Below are positions 1 to 11,386 of a stretch of DNA of 64,000 nt, piece after piece. The notes under the pieces are model-generated. The model ran no database searches, was not told where the DNA came from, and saw nothing but the letters and a program-made list of their open reading frames with translations. Every line of letters begins with the position of its first letter. The stretch's first letter is position 1. Position numbers and translations under genes: made by a program. Source of the stretch: Dichotomocladium elegans (lineage: Eukaryota > Mucoromycota > Mucoromycetes > Mucorales > Lichtheimiaceae); contig JAIXMN010000001.1 of assembly GCA_025716815.1 (NCBI GenBank), forward strand, positions 1,922,001 to 1,986,000. The letters run 5' to 3'.

Positions 1-335
1 ATACTCGTAATTTCCACAGAGAAGGAAACACAAGGATACGTTTCCTCATCAACGGTTTAGTCCACAGCTTCATTAACAACTACCCCACATCAGCGGCAAG
101 TACCCCCAGTACCTTGGAAATAGCTGCTTGATTTATGAATACGAGATGCGTATGTAAGGAAAAAGGATCAAAGGAAAGCAGAAGCCGACGTGCGCTTATT
201 AGATATGGATTTGCCAACCTTTCTTTCTGCGTTCCTGGATAAAATGCAACTGACATGTTTGTTGCAAACCGCCGTCTAAAGGAGTCTGTTCTATTTATTT
301 ACAATATTATATATAAAATGACGCGAATGCATTTC
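1..335. other. 3' flank of the TMEM242-like gene, no gene seen
   Basis: AT-rich sequence with no supported coding exon. It lies downstream of the minus-strand gene that stops at 336 and probably holds that gene's 3' UTR and polyadenylation region. Confidence 0.5.
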
Positions 336-973
336 TTATTCATCGGAATTGAAGGCAGTAGCGAGCTCTTCCTCCTCCTCAGGTTTCATGACAAGCTCAG
401 ACCCGCCAAGCATACGTCGTAACCGGGAGGTTTGCCTGGGTATGATTTCGTGTAACTTGTCTGAAAACTCCTTAAACTATAGCGATGACAAAACAGTCAG
501 CCGTGCCAACAACTTTCCCTTCCAATCAAACCACAATCATGAACTGCATTACGCGTTTGTCCCATTCTACTTACGTTCCGGACATCGAGCCAATAGCCGA
601 TACCAGCAGCCAAAACGCCCGCGCCGCCCAGGGCCAGCAACGTGCCGTAGCCCAATGCTTTGAATGCAAAAAATCGTGCGTCTTTCTTGGCAATCGCGTA
701 TTCTTCAGGCGTCATTTTTGGTGGGGTGTATGCGGTTGCTAGTGCTCCGGGTTGCTGGACTGGTATCGGGCTGCCTCTGACATTCGTCATTGAAGTTGGG
801 GTCATGCTGGGCTCCGCCGCTGCTGCTGCTGCTGCTGTTGCTACTTCTTTCGCTTGTTTCCGTTTAGTATGCCAGATCGCACCTGCAATGCCGAAGCCAA
901 AGGCAGACACTGCACCAAAGAGCAATCCTCGGACTTCTGTCTTGTTAGGTTCGACATGATCTTTCGGTGCCAT
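336..973 (-). CDS. TMEM242: TMEM242-like mitochondrial inner-membrane protein
   Basis: Two exons, 973..575 and 476..336, joined across a GTAAGT...TAG intron (477..574), give 179 residues. I start at 973 (MAPKDHVE); a longer reading up to 1129 has no supporting homology and crosses a pyrimidine tract. Two hydrophobic segments are visible, one near residues 14-36 (VRGLLFGAVSAFGFG) and one near 105-130 (KALGYGTLLALGGAGVL). They flank an Ala-rich low-complexity stretch of about 8 alanines, and the C-terminal tail is acidic. This two-helix pattern followed by a DVRNFKEFSDKL-like segment is that of TMEM242, known in animals as an assembly factor for the ATP-synthase c-ring. The function here is inferred from that family. 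It is transcribed in the same direction as the zinc-finger gene upstream. Confidence 0.8.
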
Positions 974-1380
974 TTTTTTTTCTTTTGGTGGGTAAAACAC
1001 AACGTGCGCCTTGTTCTTTTTATTTTTTATTTTTTCTTGTCGACTCGACTCGACTCCGATAGTCAGACCGCCAATGCCTCTTATGCAGAGCATAACCGGT
1101 ATCATGTTTGTCCTATTCCCAAGCCGCAACCCCCGAAGATAAAAATGCCGGGAAAGGCATTGGTGATTATCGCTATTGGGTTGAATGCGTACCGAGAAAG
1201 ATAAAGAACTAATTTATTTTTAGTAAAGATGGTTGCGACATATAGATGGAAAGGACGACTTTCACAGAAGAGCAGAAAAAAGTATAATCAGGAGGCTTAG
1301 AAAGTCTGAACCTATTTGTGTACGTGTATGTAATAAGAGTAACGGAAAAGAAAGAGTGAAAAACGCATATGATACGATAA
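974..1380. other. intergenic, probable promoter of the TMEM242-like gene
   Basis: A T-rich tract (970-1040) lies just upstream of the minus-strand start, followed by AT-rich DNA up to the zinc-finger stop at 1381. No other coding potential is convincing. Confidence 0.4.
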
Positions 1381-2778
1381 CTAAAGGCTGTAATAATGTG
1401 AGAAAGAATGCTTGTCCTGACGTTGGCTTAATGAAAGTGTAATTGCAGCGGCTGAAGACGTTTCGATTGATGTGGTTGTTTTAGTTTCTTGACTTTTTTT
1501 TGCATTTAATTTTTCCTTCGTGACAACTGCGTTGCTATGACGATGGATACGAATATGCTGATTGAGGTTGTCTGAGCGAGAGAAGCGTTTTTGACAGTTT
1601 TGGTAGGGACATTCAAAGGCTAAACAGTTGTTTCGCAGATCAGTAAAAAAATAAGAGAAATAGGTGTAGGTCTCACGTTTTTCAAGTGTGTGGATGGAGC
1701 GGACGTGGCGCTTGAGATGTTCTGATCGCTTGAAGACCTTCCCGCATCCGTCGGCATGACAAGTGAACATGCGGACGCCTTGTGTGGGTATGTTTGACAC
1801 GCGGCGCCCACGAGATCGGCTTTTCTTTGATAGTGCGGATAGAGGAGGATGACAGTTTGTCGACTCAGGAGTGCTTAATTTTTCCGTGAGTTCGGCCGCA
1901 TCTCTGCTAGCATATGGAGTTGTCCATGGGTTTGGTACTACGTTTAAATCAGCAGTAAAACCGGGGCTCCCATCATGGAAGTAAGAGTGGTGCTGAGGCA
2001 TTTCCATTGGATCGTCCCACGTGGTAGTATCCTGAGAATCGAGGGACAATAGCATGAGGGGCGAAACAGGAGTGACGGGCCTAGAGGAGGCAAAGTGACT
2101 TGTGGTGGGGTCGATGACATTAGTTTGGTGATGAAAGGGGGGGATCTCCTTCTGTGAGCGAATACTCTGGTGAACATGTGCCCCGTCTAATCGCGTATGA
2201 GTAAGCCTTCCATCCAGTTTTAATGGCGAAGTTGCGGGCGGAAGAAGATCGCAGCGGTCCTCGTATCCCATTATAGATGCAACATTTGTTTGCTCCGGAG
2301 GATAGAGCTGCCTCTGATCCGCTAGGGAGCGAGTCATAATTGGTGATTGCGGGTGCACTGCGGTGCGTGCATGGCCCGGGCCCAGATCGGGTGAAGAGTT
2401 GATGATATTTCGACTTGGACAGCTAGCATAGAATGGGAATATCGGAACAGCGGGAGGAGAAGGAGGAGGAGGCAACGTACTCTCTGGTGCAATGGAGACA
2501 GTAGATTCTCGATAAAAAACACCTGCAATTGCTGCAGATGGCGACATGTTTGTCATGATACCAGCGCATTGGGCGCCCGGATTCTGCATCAATGCACCAT
2601 TCTGTACAACATCGGATCCTTTATGGCGACGACCTTCTGCTTCGAAGGCAGCAGCAGAATTGTAAAACCCGGATGGTATTTGCGAGGAAAGCAAATCGGT
2701 ATAACTGAAGCATGGTGGGTGATAAGGCTGATACTGAGTGGGATAGTTGGAATAAATTGTGGGCGTTGGTGTATTCAT
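1381..2778 (-). CDS. Msn2/Msn4-type C2H2 zinc-finger transcription factor
   Basis: Two exons, 2778..1677 and 1619..1381, give 446 residues. A long Pro/Ser/Thr-rich, presumably disordered N-terminus precedes two adjacent C2H2 fingers near residues 335-392. The first is FTCHADGCGKVFKRSEHLKRH with H-X4-H, and the second is FECPYQNCQKRFSRSDNLNQ with H-X3-H. The recognition-helix residues RSEHLKRH and RSDNLNQH are those of the fungal stress-response (STRE, CCCCT-binding) Msn2/4 family. The linker reads LEKPFECP only if a 57-nt intron (1620..1676) is removed; unspliced, the frame stays open and inserts 19 unrelated residues between the fingers. Nuclear DNA binding is inferred from the family; target genes cannot be read here. 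Confidence 0.88.
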   Translation of the reverse strand: MNTPTPTIYSNYPTQYQPYHPPCFSYTDLLSSQIPSGFYNSAAAFEAEGRRHKGSDVVQNGALMQNPGAQCAGIMTNMSPSAAIAGVFYRESTVSIAPESTLPPPPSPPAVPIFPFYASCPSRNIINSSPDLGPGHARTAVHPQSPIMTRSLADQRQLYPPEQTNVASIMGYEDRCDLLPPATSPLKLDGRLTHTRLDGAHVHQSIRSQKEIPPFHHQTNVIDPTTSHFASSRPVTPVSPLMLLSLDSQDTTTWDDPMEMPQHHSYFHDGSPGFTADLNVVPNPWTTPYASRDAAELTEKLSTPESTNCHPPLSALSKKSRSRGRRVSNIPTQGVRMFTCHADGCGKVFKRSEHLKRHVRSIHTLEKRETYTYFSYFFTDLRNNCLAFECPYQNCQKRFSRSDNLNQHIRIHRHSNAVVTKEKLNAKKSQETKTTTSIETSSAAAITLSLSQRQDKHSFSHYYSL

Positions 2779-5700
2779 AATACAAATAAAAAAGAAGATG
2801 GAGGATGGAAAAGAAGGAAGAAAAAAGAGGAAGAAGTTTGAGCAAAAGAAATAGAGGTCGTGCTAAGGCCAGGTGAACAAGAAGGGTATTCATGTTGCCA
2901 ATGCTCATGTCTCGTAGCTATGCTGGTTGCCGGTGTATTATGTAATATTCGCGGGGAAAACATCATGGCTGCAGTAACAGCATCTTGCAGACTGCAATAG
3001 AGCATCCATGAAGTTTATCCTTTAAAGAAAAAACGCTCTACGGCTACTGGGTGACAACAGCGTCATGTCGAGACTGTTTTATTCTGTCAGTTGCGTTGTC
3101 GATACCGTGTTGTTCAACTGTCAGATAGCGCGTGAACTTAGGAGAAATGTGAGATGATGCATGACGAATACGAAAGAAGGAGGACAGTAGATGCCCAGGA
3201 ACAGCGAAAATGAAGTCTGGTGAGGAACTACTGAGGAAGCAAGGGAGTACAGTACGCCGAAAGGGAAAACAGTAAGGAGCAGCGAGTGCGATCAATCAGA
3301 ATTAAGCTTTTGTTTCGTCCCGCTACCATCGCTCTTCCCAGATGCTCAGGTCCGGCTTATGTTATCTCACCAAATTCAGTAAGAAAAATTCAAATCATCC
3401 CATAAATATATTGATAGAGCGAATTCCATAAGACGCATAAAGAAAGCCAAATAGTCTCTACATAGGCAAGTGCGCTATATTTTTGACACATCGTGGTTGA
3501 CTAATTATCGTACGGACTTCTGGAGATGATGAGCACGGAGAGAAAACAAATAGATGCCTCGTTATTGGCCTTAAAAGGTGCCAATGGCATGACTTTGTTC
3601 AAACTTAGTATCCTTTACTCTACATCCAGTGGTTCTATTCTATATAGGATGTGCACTTAACTCGAGAAATACCACCGTATTTAATTCAGGAAGGGGTTGA
3701 CTAGTCTATGCATTGTCAACTTAAATTTATAGACGCTTCTTCCACTCGTGATGGTCATTCCCAGCACTCGTTCATGGACACCGAATGGGTCTCATGCGTG
3801 AGTGTGCAATCTGTATTGTCGTGAGTCTCTATTCCTTGCTATCAATGTCCTCACTCCTTTCACTGGATACAGCACTGTAAAAGTAATGTCGATATCTCAT
3901 TGAAAGGTTTTACACATGGTGTAATATGGATATTTAGAGTTTGAAACGGTGCGTACATCATGCTATTACTTTTGGTGTGGAATATAGATGCACATTCAAC
4001 AAGCTAGCGAAGAATTTGCTGTTTACACTTAGTTTAGCAAACATTTCTTTGGTGTTGAAGGAAGGATCGATTCTGGAATCAATGAAGAGATTTGGTTGTT
4101 TATTAACGATGGAGTACCATATTTACAGGTACCTGAATGCGCTATAATGCTATAGACTTGGGTGATACTACTAACGTATCCCATGATCCCATCGTAAACA
4201 ACATGTTTCCACCGAAATTAACGGTGAAAGGTCGCTTTTTACTGTGATTAACAGAGATCAACCAGGAGATTTCCCGTGACGATCACTCGTTATAAAGTGA
4301 TTGACGCTTCATTGGACAACCATGCGCTTCAATGACCAGATATTCTGTGTTCTCTGCTATTTCCACGACATGAAGATAATTCGGATCAGCATCGTCATTC
4401 CTTCAGCAACAACAGATTACGGATTCCATCCATTACAATTACCAACCTGAACTTAACCGGGGATGTTGTTCTACTGCAACTCCTTTTCTTCAGCGCAACC
4501 TGGCAAACGTGAAGATTCCTTTTTTTGGCTCATGTAACAGCTCTTAAGGGATACAAGTGTTCATCGTTTATATTTCATCAAACGCACTGGTTCAGCATGA
4601 AACTACTTGCCTTCATTCACCTCCCAGATCTGCCTTGATACTATCTGGGCTTAATCTGTCCGAGCACGCGATGCAATTGATTCAGGCATCTAGAGAATGG
4701 GCTGTCGGCTAATTCTGCCCCCAAAATGCCGAGACGCACTACAGGAGCCCATGATACAACTCCTGGTGTTGATCGATGCTAAATGCTTGCAACGTGACTT
4801 AACGCGAACAAGCTGGTTCACACCGTCAAGCGCGTAAGGTTCTCTTAACCTATATACGTTCTCCGCTGGAGATTCCTATCGCCATCGCCCATATTGCTGC
4901 AATCCCGCTTCCCAGAGCCCGAATTACCCATAACCAGTTTAAAACCATATACAATACTAATGATACAATCATATACAATATTAGTCTGATCATCACATAC
5001 TGTATGTCTACCTCATTCAGCCTGCTTTCCCTAATGGCTCGCGATGGGGTCACTGTCCATGTGCGACAATGAGAGCAAATTTTCCAAAGCTTACCGCAAA
5101 TACCATCGAGCACTGCATGTTTTTGACGCTACGTCCGCATTTCCCATCTCCATATTAATATTCACGTGAAGTCCGGGCATTAGGCCGGAGCCCTTGCTAA
5201 CATACCTATTGTTACTGGTGATGATCGCCTCCTAGCGATGCAGATGTCGAGATCCCATAGCAACCGTTTATGGAGGCCAATACCAACATGTATCTCATTA
5301 ATGCAATCGACCCTTGAATTCATCATTCCCGAAATGGTCGAAACTTTACTGCCACGAATGCGATATTAACAATATCAAGAGCTAGATTTTCGACGTCTTA
5401 CCTGGCGAGAAGCAGAGAGTACCACTCCTATGGTCACATTGTTTCCGCTGAGGACAAAATTGTGACCGTAGCAAGCCAACCATCCTGAATTCATCAATAA
5501 CCTCAAATCTGCAGGTGTACTTTTCCACACACATACACACATTGCTCGAAGCGACGGGTCAGTTAGCCTTTGGCACTGCTAAGGAGCCACAGTTCTGCTG
5601 CAGGCCTTTGCAATGATACCGAGCGCATCCTCACACGATACTTATGGACCACTGTATTGCGGTCAGAGGCGTTTTTTGTAAACAGCAATGCGCCAAGCAT

Positions 5701-8700
5701 AGACTTTCATGAATAAATGTTGGCCCAAAAACAAGTGAGCTGTCATTTGTTCGGTGCCGTTGCCAATACTCTTCCCGTCCCGCCTTTTAAGGGATAATCC
5801 ATAAGATATAAAGTCCAACGACCGTTCCGTATAGGCGTCCAGTTATGCAAATCTCCACACGGGCAATTCTAGGTTGCACTGCCACGAACAACGCACCCTG
5901 ATGGCCTGCACGTGGTAATATATAGGGTGACGCCACAACTACCATCCCCAGCAACGATCTGTGAAGCGTATCTCAAAGTTCTTCTCTCCCAGTCATGCTC
6001 CACATAAACATTCCTTTACATGATGTCACGTCGTCGTCTTATTTCTTCATTTCTTTCTTTTCAGCAATAGAAAACTCACATAGAACTTTGTGTGATCAAT
6101 ATGTACCACAATGGCTATCCTATGCAGGCCACACAGGGAATGTCTAGAGGATTAAACCACTCCCCCATTCCCCGGCAAGCCATGAATGCCGAAGACCTGG
6201 AGAAGACTGACATGGAACGTAGCGGAGGGGCTCAGAATTCGAAAGTGCAAGGAGGAATACCTGCAGATCCGTCGGCAATAGAATATAGCGTTGGCCACTA
6301 CTTGGGGTATTTGGAATCGTAATTTTTCTAACGAGACTGAGGTCAGTGGGTCGAGTGGTTGGACATGTATCCAAATGACCAAAAAGTTACATGCGGCAGA
6401 GTTCTTCTTCCAGTGCCTGTAAAAGAACAATAGGTACGCAGGTGGAAGCCTTCGCGTATTTTCCTGCATATTTACCTTATGAAGAGGATTGTTGCGTTTT
6501 TATTTCACACGTCTTGAATAGGGATGATGGATAGGTTTAGATCAGCTCTTACACGTTTCCAAGTGACGTCGCTCAGTCTGATCGCAGCATTCCTGGAAAG
6601 TCAGTGCACGATATTCCAGCGATCGCTGCTACCCAATTGAAGCACCGAAAGCCGTGGCTCATTTACAAACGAACTAATCTTGCATCTATTGAGATCAGAC
6701 AACTGCTTACAGCTACTGTCATCCTACGAAAGTTTATAAATGTACTCTAGCATTAATAAAATCAGCTTTCCCCCTGTTCCGTTGCTCATATTCTCGTAAG
6801 ATAGCCTTGCTATATGAACCTCTGTTCGCTCATTGGCGATTGCGTATACAGCACCGTCTCATACCACTGTCCTAGCAAATTGCGTATTTTTTCGTACCTA
6901 TAGATAATTCACTGAAATCTCTGCGACGCTCAGCACTGCTGATATTAGATTCTTGGTCATTTATCCGCTGCTCCATTCATAAACAATTTGTTATCTATAC
7001 CTGTACATTCGTTTCCTTCACTTTCTCCTATGTTTTTTTATGGAGCTCAAAAAGAGGATGAAGGTCATTATTTCGGAATCTCTTATATTCAATGTCATAA
7101 GAGGGGCTGTAACAATAGAAAGCCCCCATCCCGCTTCCCTTGCTGTTATTACATGGTTTGAAAGTTTCTATAACGGCGGGGTATAGAGTATCGTCAATGA
7201 AAAATGTAGGAGACCCCCAATGTAGGAAATTTCGATGGTAATACATAGATTTTTCAGATTTTATAACATACTTTTTCCTACAGTGACTATGGAGCATATC
7301 GTATGCGCGTCAAAGTATGTTCCTTAAAGTATGACAGCCCCTGCACTGATCTGAACTCAAAAGTCCCGGAGACACCAGCAGATCACACATTCAAATATTA
7401 GTCTTTCTAAAATACCTCCTGACAAAGGAGTTATTATATCAGGATACTGACGATCACCAGCAAAAAAAAAACAGAGTTGGTGATGACATTGACTGAACAC
7501 TAAACCTTTCCAAAGTCCGATGTTTGCCATTTACGCTGGTGTTCAGGGCTAAAAGTTGATTGAAGAAAACCTGAAACAGTCCTTTTGGGGGGGGTGACTA
7601 TAAGACCCGCCTTCCCAGAGTTCTACGAGACTAGGGAGATTGACCAAGAAGAAACTTGAATTTCCAAAGCAACACAGTCTCTAGACGTCAGGGTCATTGG
7701 CGCTTGGATCGGTCACTGCAGCCTTGTATAACAATTTAATAGCGTTCCGGACCTTAAAGATCAATGGTGGGTTTCCGTTTGACCATACTAATGTGTTCCT
7801 AAAGAATACTCGTTTTTGAGGATATCAATGCCCATATCTTGCTACTGAATTTACCGGGTCAAATTCACCGAGCGTATTTTGATGAATGATCAGATACAAA
7901 ACCAGGTGTTCAAGCTTGGCCGGCGATGAGATCTTTTTTCCCGAAAGTCAGATGAGATAGCCCAGTCCTACCTTATGCTGTAATCCCAGCTATTTAGGCC
8001 TAGCGTAACGACGTAGTGTCCAAAGGGGACTGGGTCCAGGAAGCTCGTGGAATACCATCCCAGGCAAGCAAAGAGTAGCTTTGTTTTTTGGTGACGTATT
8101 CTGGAGAGTACTGATCATCGGACATGAACGGTTTAACGAGTTAGATGTGCGTAAAGGATGCTGTACGACGAACGAACATCTGGGTCACGCCCTTTGACGC
8201 TTCTGATGACACTCTCTCACAGTGCAAAGCGGTGGTACTCATTATGTAGCCAAACTGCTCTGTGGCCACACGCCCTTTTTGTTTTAATCATATTGGCAGT
8301 GCAACAGCCCTAACAAAGTCTAACCCAGCCGCACATTTTTTCCCTCCTTTCTCTTCTCTAACTCCATCTTGCACTGTAGCATTCGTATGGATCCTCTGGA
8401 CGGACCTCTTCTCATTCGTCCTTTTATTTTACTAAACTACTGAATACTTTTGAAGCGATATATTCCATATTGTTCGCAACCTTCCCCCTCCCTCGCTTTT
8501 TGGCTCAAGTTGTTAATATCTCATTGTTGACGTCTGCCTTTATTCAAACCATTTCTCGAGCGACGAAACCAAACGCCTACTTTACTCTGCTATCAGCAGA
8601 TGCATCCGGTTAAACTTGATCGACACAACTCACAATTCATTCGCTCTCTTATCCATTTCGTGCTCGGTGTCTAGGAAGCTTGGTTAATAAACCGCTCCGT

Positions 8701-8737
8701 ACTAAAGAAAAGCATTGCACCCCCACAACCACGCATT
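2779..8737. other. gene-poor 6 kb region
   Basis: The first ~250 bp upstream of the zinc-finger gene is pyrimidine-rich on its sense strand and looks like a 5' UTR or promoter. Beyond it, only short reading frames occur (for example 3941-4147, 4850-5113 minus and 7028-7297 minus), with no recognisable domain or splice-supported continuation. I see no transposase, LTR or tRNA. One possible orphan first exon is listed separately at 6101-6322. Confidence 0.45.
6101..6322 (+). pseudogene. possible orphan first exon, function unknown
   Basis: A short open frame starting at MYHNGYPMQATQGMS runs about 70 residues and then stops. It is preceded by a T/C-rich tract ending in TTTTCAG (6050-6064), which resembles a 5'-UTR intron acceptor, and a GGGTATTT donor-like site occurs near 6304. 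The composition (Gln, Met, Pro, Ser, with an acidic KTDMERSG stretch) resembles the start of a transcription-factor-like protein. I do not recognise the family, and no downstream exon continues it. It could be the remnant of a truncated gene or chance. Confidence 0.25.
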
Positions 8738-10347
8738 ATGCCACCGCCTGACTCACAATCGGCCACCAACGATTGCCGGAAAGAACAAGAGAGTATGCAG
8801 CACGATCGTACGAGTCAGGTGCAAGGTTTTCTGGCAGACTGTAATCTGTTGCAATACTATCGCGTGTTCATCGACGAAGGGTTCGACCGGCTAGAGGCGG
8901 TAAGTAATAAGGGACCGTCTTCGTTCACCCTAAGTGCCCTTACCTTAACACATCTACCTCACTATCATAAACTCTTTTCTCATTTCGTCAAATAGCTGCT
9001 CGAGGCCACTGAAGTGGATCTAGAACAGATGGGAGTCAAGCGCGGTCATCGACGTGTATGTTTACCCCTTTCTGCACCTGAGCCTGAAGAGCATTCAGTT
9101 CTGACATTCCAAACTTATATGGATCGTTTTGTTACTCCTGATTCTGTCTTGTACTTTCATAGCTCATTCAACGGGCCATTGCCAATTGCAAAAAGAATCC
9201 AGCCTCGACTTATATAATCAATTCCATTGTACGCGATCCAGGAGGTAAAATAAGTTCCTTGATTCTACTTATTAATATGCGCGTCGTGCTTTTGCGCATA
9301 TATACAAGCAGACAAAGAGGGAGAAGAGGGGGGAGTGATGTGTTTGTGTCTTCCATTGTATCCTATGCACAGACGCTTGCTTATTTTGTTTCTTCGACGG
9401 AACACGTACGCAGATCAATATAACTTACGTGTCCAGTTACTCGACAACACGCCTCCTCCGCCACCGGTGATTATGAGCCATCATGCATCTGTGAGTTCGG
9501 TCTCGGGTGCACAAAGTAGCGGTATGTCTTCCACAGAAGATGACACGGTAACCAGCGAGAACATTACCAGGTGTTGGAAACGCAGGTATCAAAGACATGC
9601 GACGCCTGACAAAAATGCACCTGTGAAACCACCGTCGGCCTATGTGATGTTTTGCAATAACCTCCGGACAGAACTCAAGGATCAGAATCTATCTTTTCCT
9701 GCATTTGCCAAGATTGCCGGTGTTCAATGGAAGAACCTCGATGCAGCCGATAAACAGTTTTATGAGCGACAGGCCCAGAGAGCGAAGGATGAGTACAGGA
9801 TAGCCTTGGAGCAGTACCAGCAAACAGAGGAATACAAGGTAAGAAAAATCTATCCTTTTGAGAAAGGAAAGTAGGAGACAATACTAATACCATTCTTCTC
9901 GCTCTCTTTATAGAAATACCAGCAATATCTCAGCGACTTCCGCGAGAAACACGAAGCAGCCGGTAAAACGATATGTGGATTTTGTTGCACGATGGAAGGT
10001 TAAAGAATGTTTGTTCTGATACGGTAACTACATCCGTAGCACATGTTGTCGGCAAGCCAAACAAGCGGGCAAGACGGAATAGGCGGTCTTCTTGGAATGA
10101 GATCTCCAGGCTTCCTTCCCCCGAGCCACCACCACCTCCGTTACAGCAAGAAGAACAGGGGTTGGAGGGTCGGAATCCATCGCATGGTGCTATGCGTACG
10201 GATTATCCTTACTGGCTGCTGAACGATAACCAAGACCCGCCTGTTACATCATCAAGTGATACTACTAATACTTTTCCCCGCTTAACAGCAGAAACAACGA
10301 GAACTTTAATACCAAACGACAAGCTACCACCGTTGGCTCGGCAATAA
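8738..10347 (+). CDS. SAM-domain plus HMG-box DNA-binding protein
   Basis: Five exons are proposed: 8738..8899, 8996..9055, 9437..9838, 9914..9962 and 10040..10347, about 326 residues, all phases compatible. Residues ~28-75 form a SAM-like domain (VQGFLADCNLLQYYRVFIDE ... LEQMGVKRGHRR), split by the first intron. An HMG box follows at ~136-205 (PVKPPSAYVMFCNNLR ... WKNLDAADKQFYERQAQRAK). The C-terminus is basic and then Pro-rich (KRARRNRRSS, PEPPPPPL). HMG boxes bend DNA and SAM domains oligomerise, so a nuclear regulator is likely. The second intron (9056..9436, 381 nt) is unusually long for this window, and a small exon inside it may be missed. It is not the SexM/SexP mating-type HMG protein by layout. 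Confidence 0.8.
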
Positions 10348-10711
10348 CGATATTACGGCAGACCCGCTTACAGCCCTTCACATCACCTCATTTTCCTGAA
10401 CCTAGTATCTGTTGCAAATCTTCGTCTTAATTCCCAGCCTCGAGATTGGTAACACACCGTGCTCCATGCATCTGCTCCCTCTTCTCTCCTCCCAGCATCA
10501 GTTATGCACTCTAACGAATGCTAAAAGAAAAAAGAAAAGAACAGAAAAAAGAAGAAAACAGAAAAAAACCAAAAAAAAATCAATGCATGCGTGTATATAT
10601 AACCTATCTATCTTTCCTTGTTTTCATAACTTATGTGCTATTGATTCCCTTGTAGCTCGTTATTCCACATCCTCTTTTTTAAAACTGTACATTTCTGGCA
10701 TTCATGTAATT
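10348..10711. other. intergenic between convergent genes
   Basis: Contains an A-rich tract (10525-10580) and otherwise nothing recognisable. It is shared by the 3' ends of the SAM/HMG gene and the zinc-ribbon gene on the other strand. Confidence 0.4.
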
Positions 10712-11386
10712 TTATAACGAAGATAAAAAGTCCCCTAATCCCAGACTATTCGTAGAGGATCCGTCACCCTGGCCACTTTTGCGACTCGCTAGCATTGCCT
10801 GCAAGTTGTTCTTCTTCTTCTTCTTCTTGTTGCTACCTGACAAGGGGGAGGAGGGCGCGGATTTGGAGGCTGATGTTGATGGCGATTTCGAGCCGAGTGA
10901 TTTTACTGGGACGGTTGTAGCAGTAGCGATGGTAGCAGTGGTAGCAGTAGTGGCAACAGCATCAGAGGGGCGTACTGTTTCCCCGGTGGTCGTAACGACG
11001 GCTTTTGGAATAGTGGGTTCTGATCCGGGCATTCGTGCTTTATAATGGCATGCTAAGCATTCATAGACCAAGACATTACGCCGCCGCTTCTTGTTGCTTG
11101 GTTTGTTATTTTTATCGCGAGAGGTGCGTTTTGTTTCAAGGGTGACGGTTGTGTTGAGTCCGGCTACATAGAGCTGGCCGCAATGAGGACATAGCTGACG
11201 TGCAATGGCCTTTGAAGGCGAGGTGCCTTGGTTTCGGAGCGATGCTTGGAATTCGCTCAAATAGAATCGTGAAAGTTGAGGGCAAGCCGCAAAAATCAAA
11301 TGACCAGCATGGAATAAAAATTCGCTGCGATCACCTATTTTTTTCGAAATGGTCGAGTTGGATTGATCTTGAGGTGGACGGAACAT
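10712..11386 (-). CDS. Snm1/C18orf21-like zinc-ribbon protein (RNase MRP-associated candidate)
   Basis: A 224-residue frame starting at MFRPPQDQ (11386). A helical segment, FLFHAGHLIFAACPQLSRFY, is followed by a zinc ribbon CPHCGQLY ... YECLACHY (two CxxC pairs ~45 residues apart). After it comes an Ala/Thr/Ser-rich tail with seven consecutive lysines and a NLQAMLASRK patch. This order (an LSRFYLSEF-type helix, then CxxC...CxxC, then a basic low-complexity tail) matches Snm1 and the animal C18orf21 family, which associate with RNase MRP/P. That assignment is from pattern only. The frame stays open upstream to 11602, so an N-terminal extension or a 5' intron is possible; I prefer 11386 because similarity-like sequence begins there. 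Confidence 0.65.
   Translation of the reverse strand: MFRPPQDQSNSTISKKIGDRSEFLFHAGHLIFAACPQLSRFYLSEFQASLRNQGTSPSKAIARQLCPHCGQLYVAGLNTTVTLETKRTSRDKNNKPSNKKRRRNVLVYECLACHYKARMPGSEPTIPKAVVTTTGETVRPSDAVATTATTATIATATTVPVKSLGSKSPSTSASKSAPSSPLSGSNKKKKKKNNLQAMLASRKSGQGDGSSTNSLGLGDFLSSL

Noticed and set aside
497..1129. A 210-residue minus-strand frame as the full TMEM242-like protein
   Set aside because: Its C-terminal 30 residues are intron read-through after DVRN, and its N-terminal extension upstream of 973 is low-complexity. The spliced model ending at 336 gives the family-like tail.
1381..2778. Uninterrupted 465-residue zinc-finger protein
   Set aside because: The 19 residues between the fingers are framed by GTGAG...TTTAG, and their removal restores the canonical linker. 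The unspliced form is at most a minor isoform.
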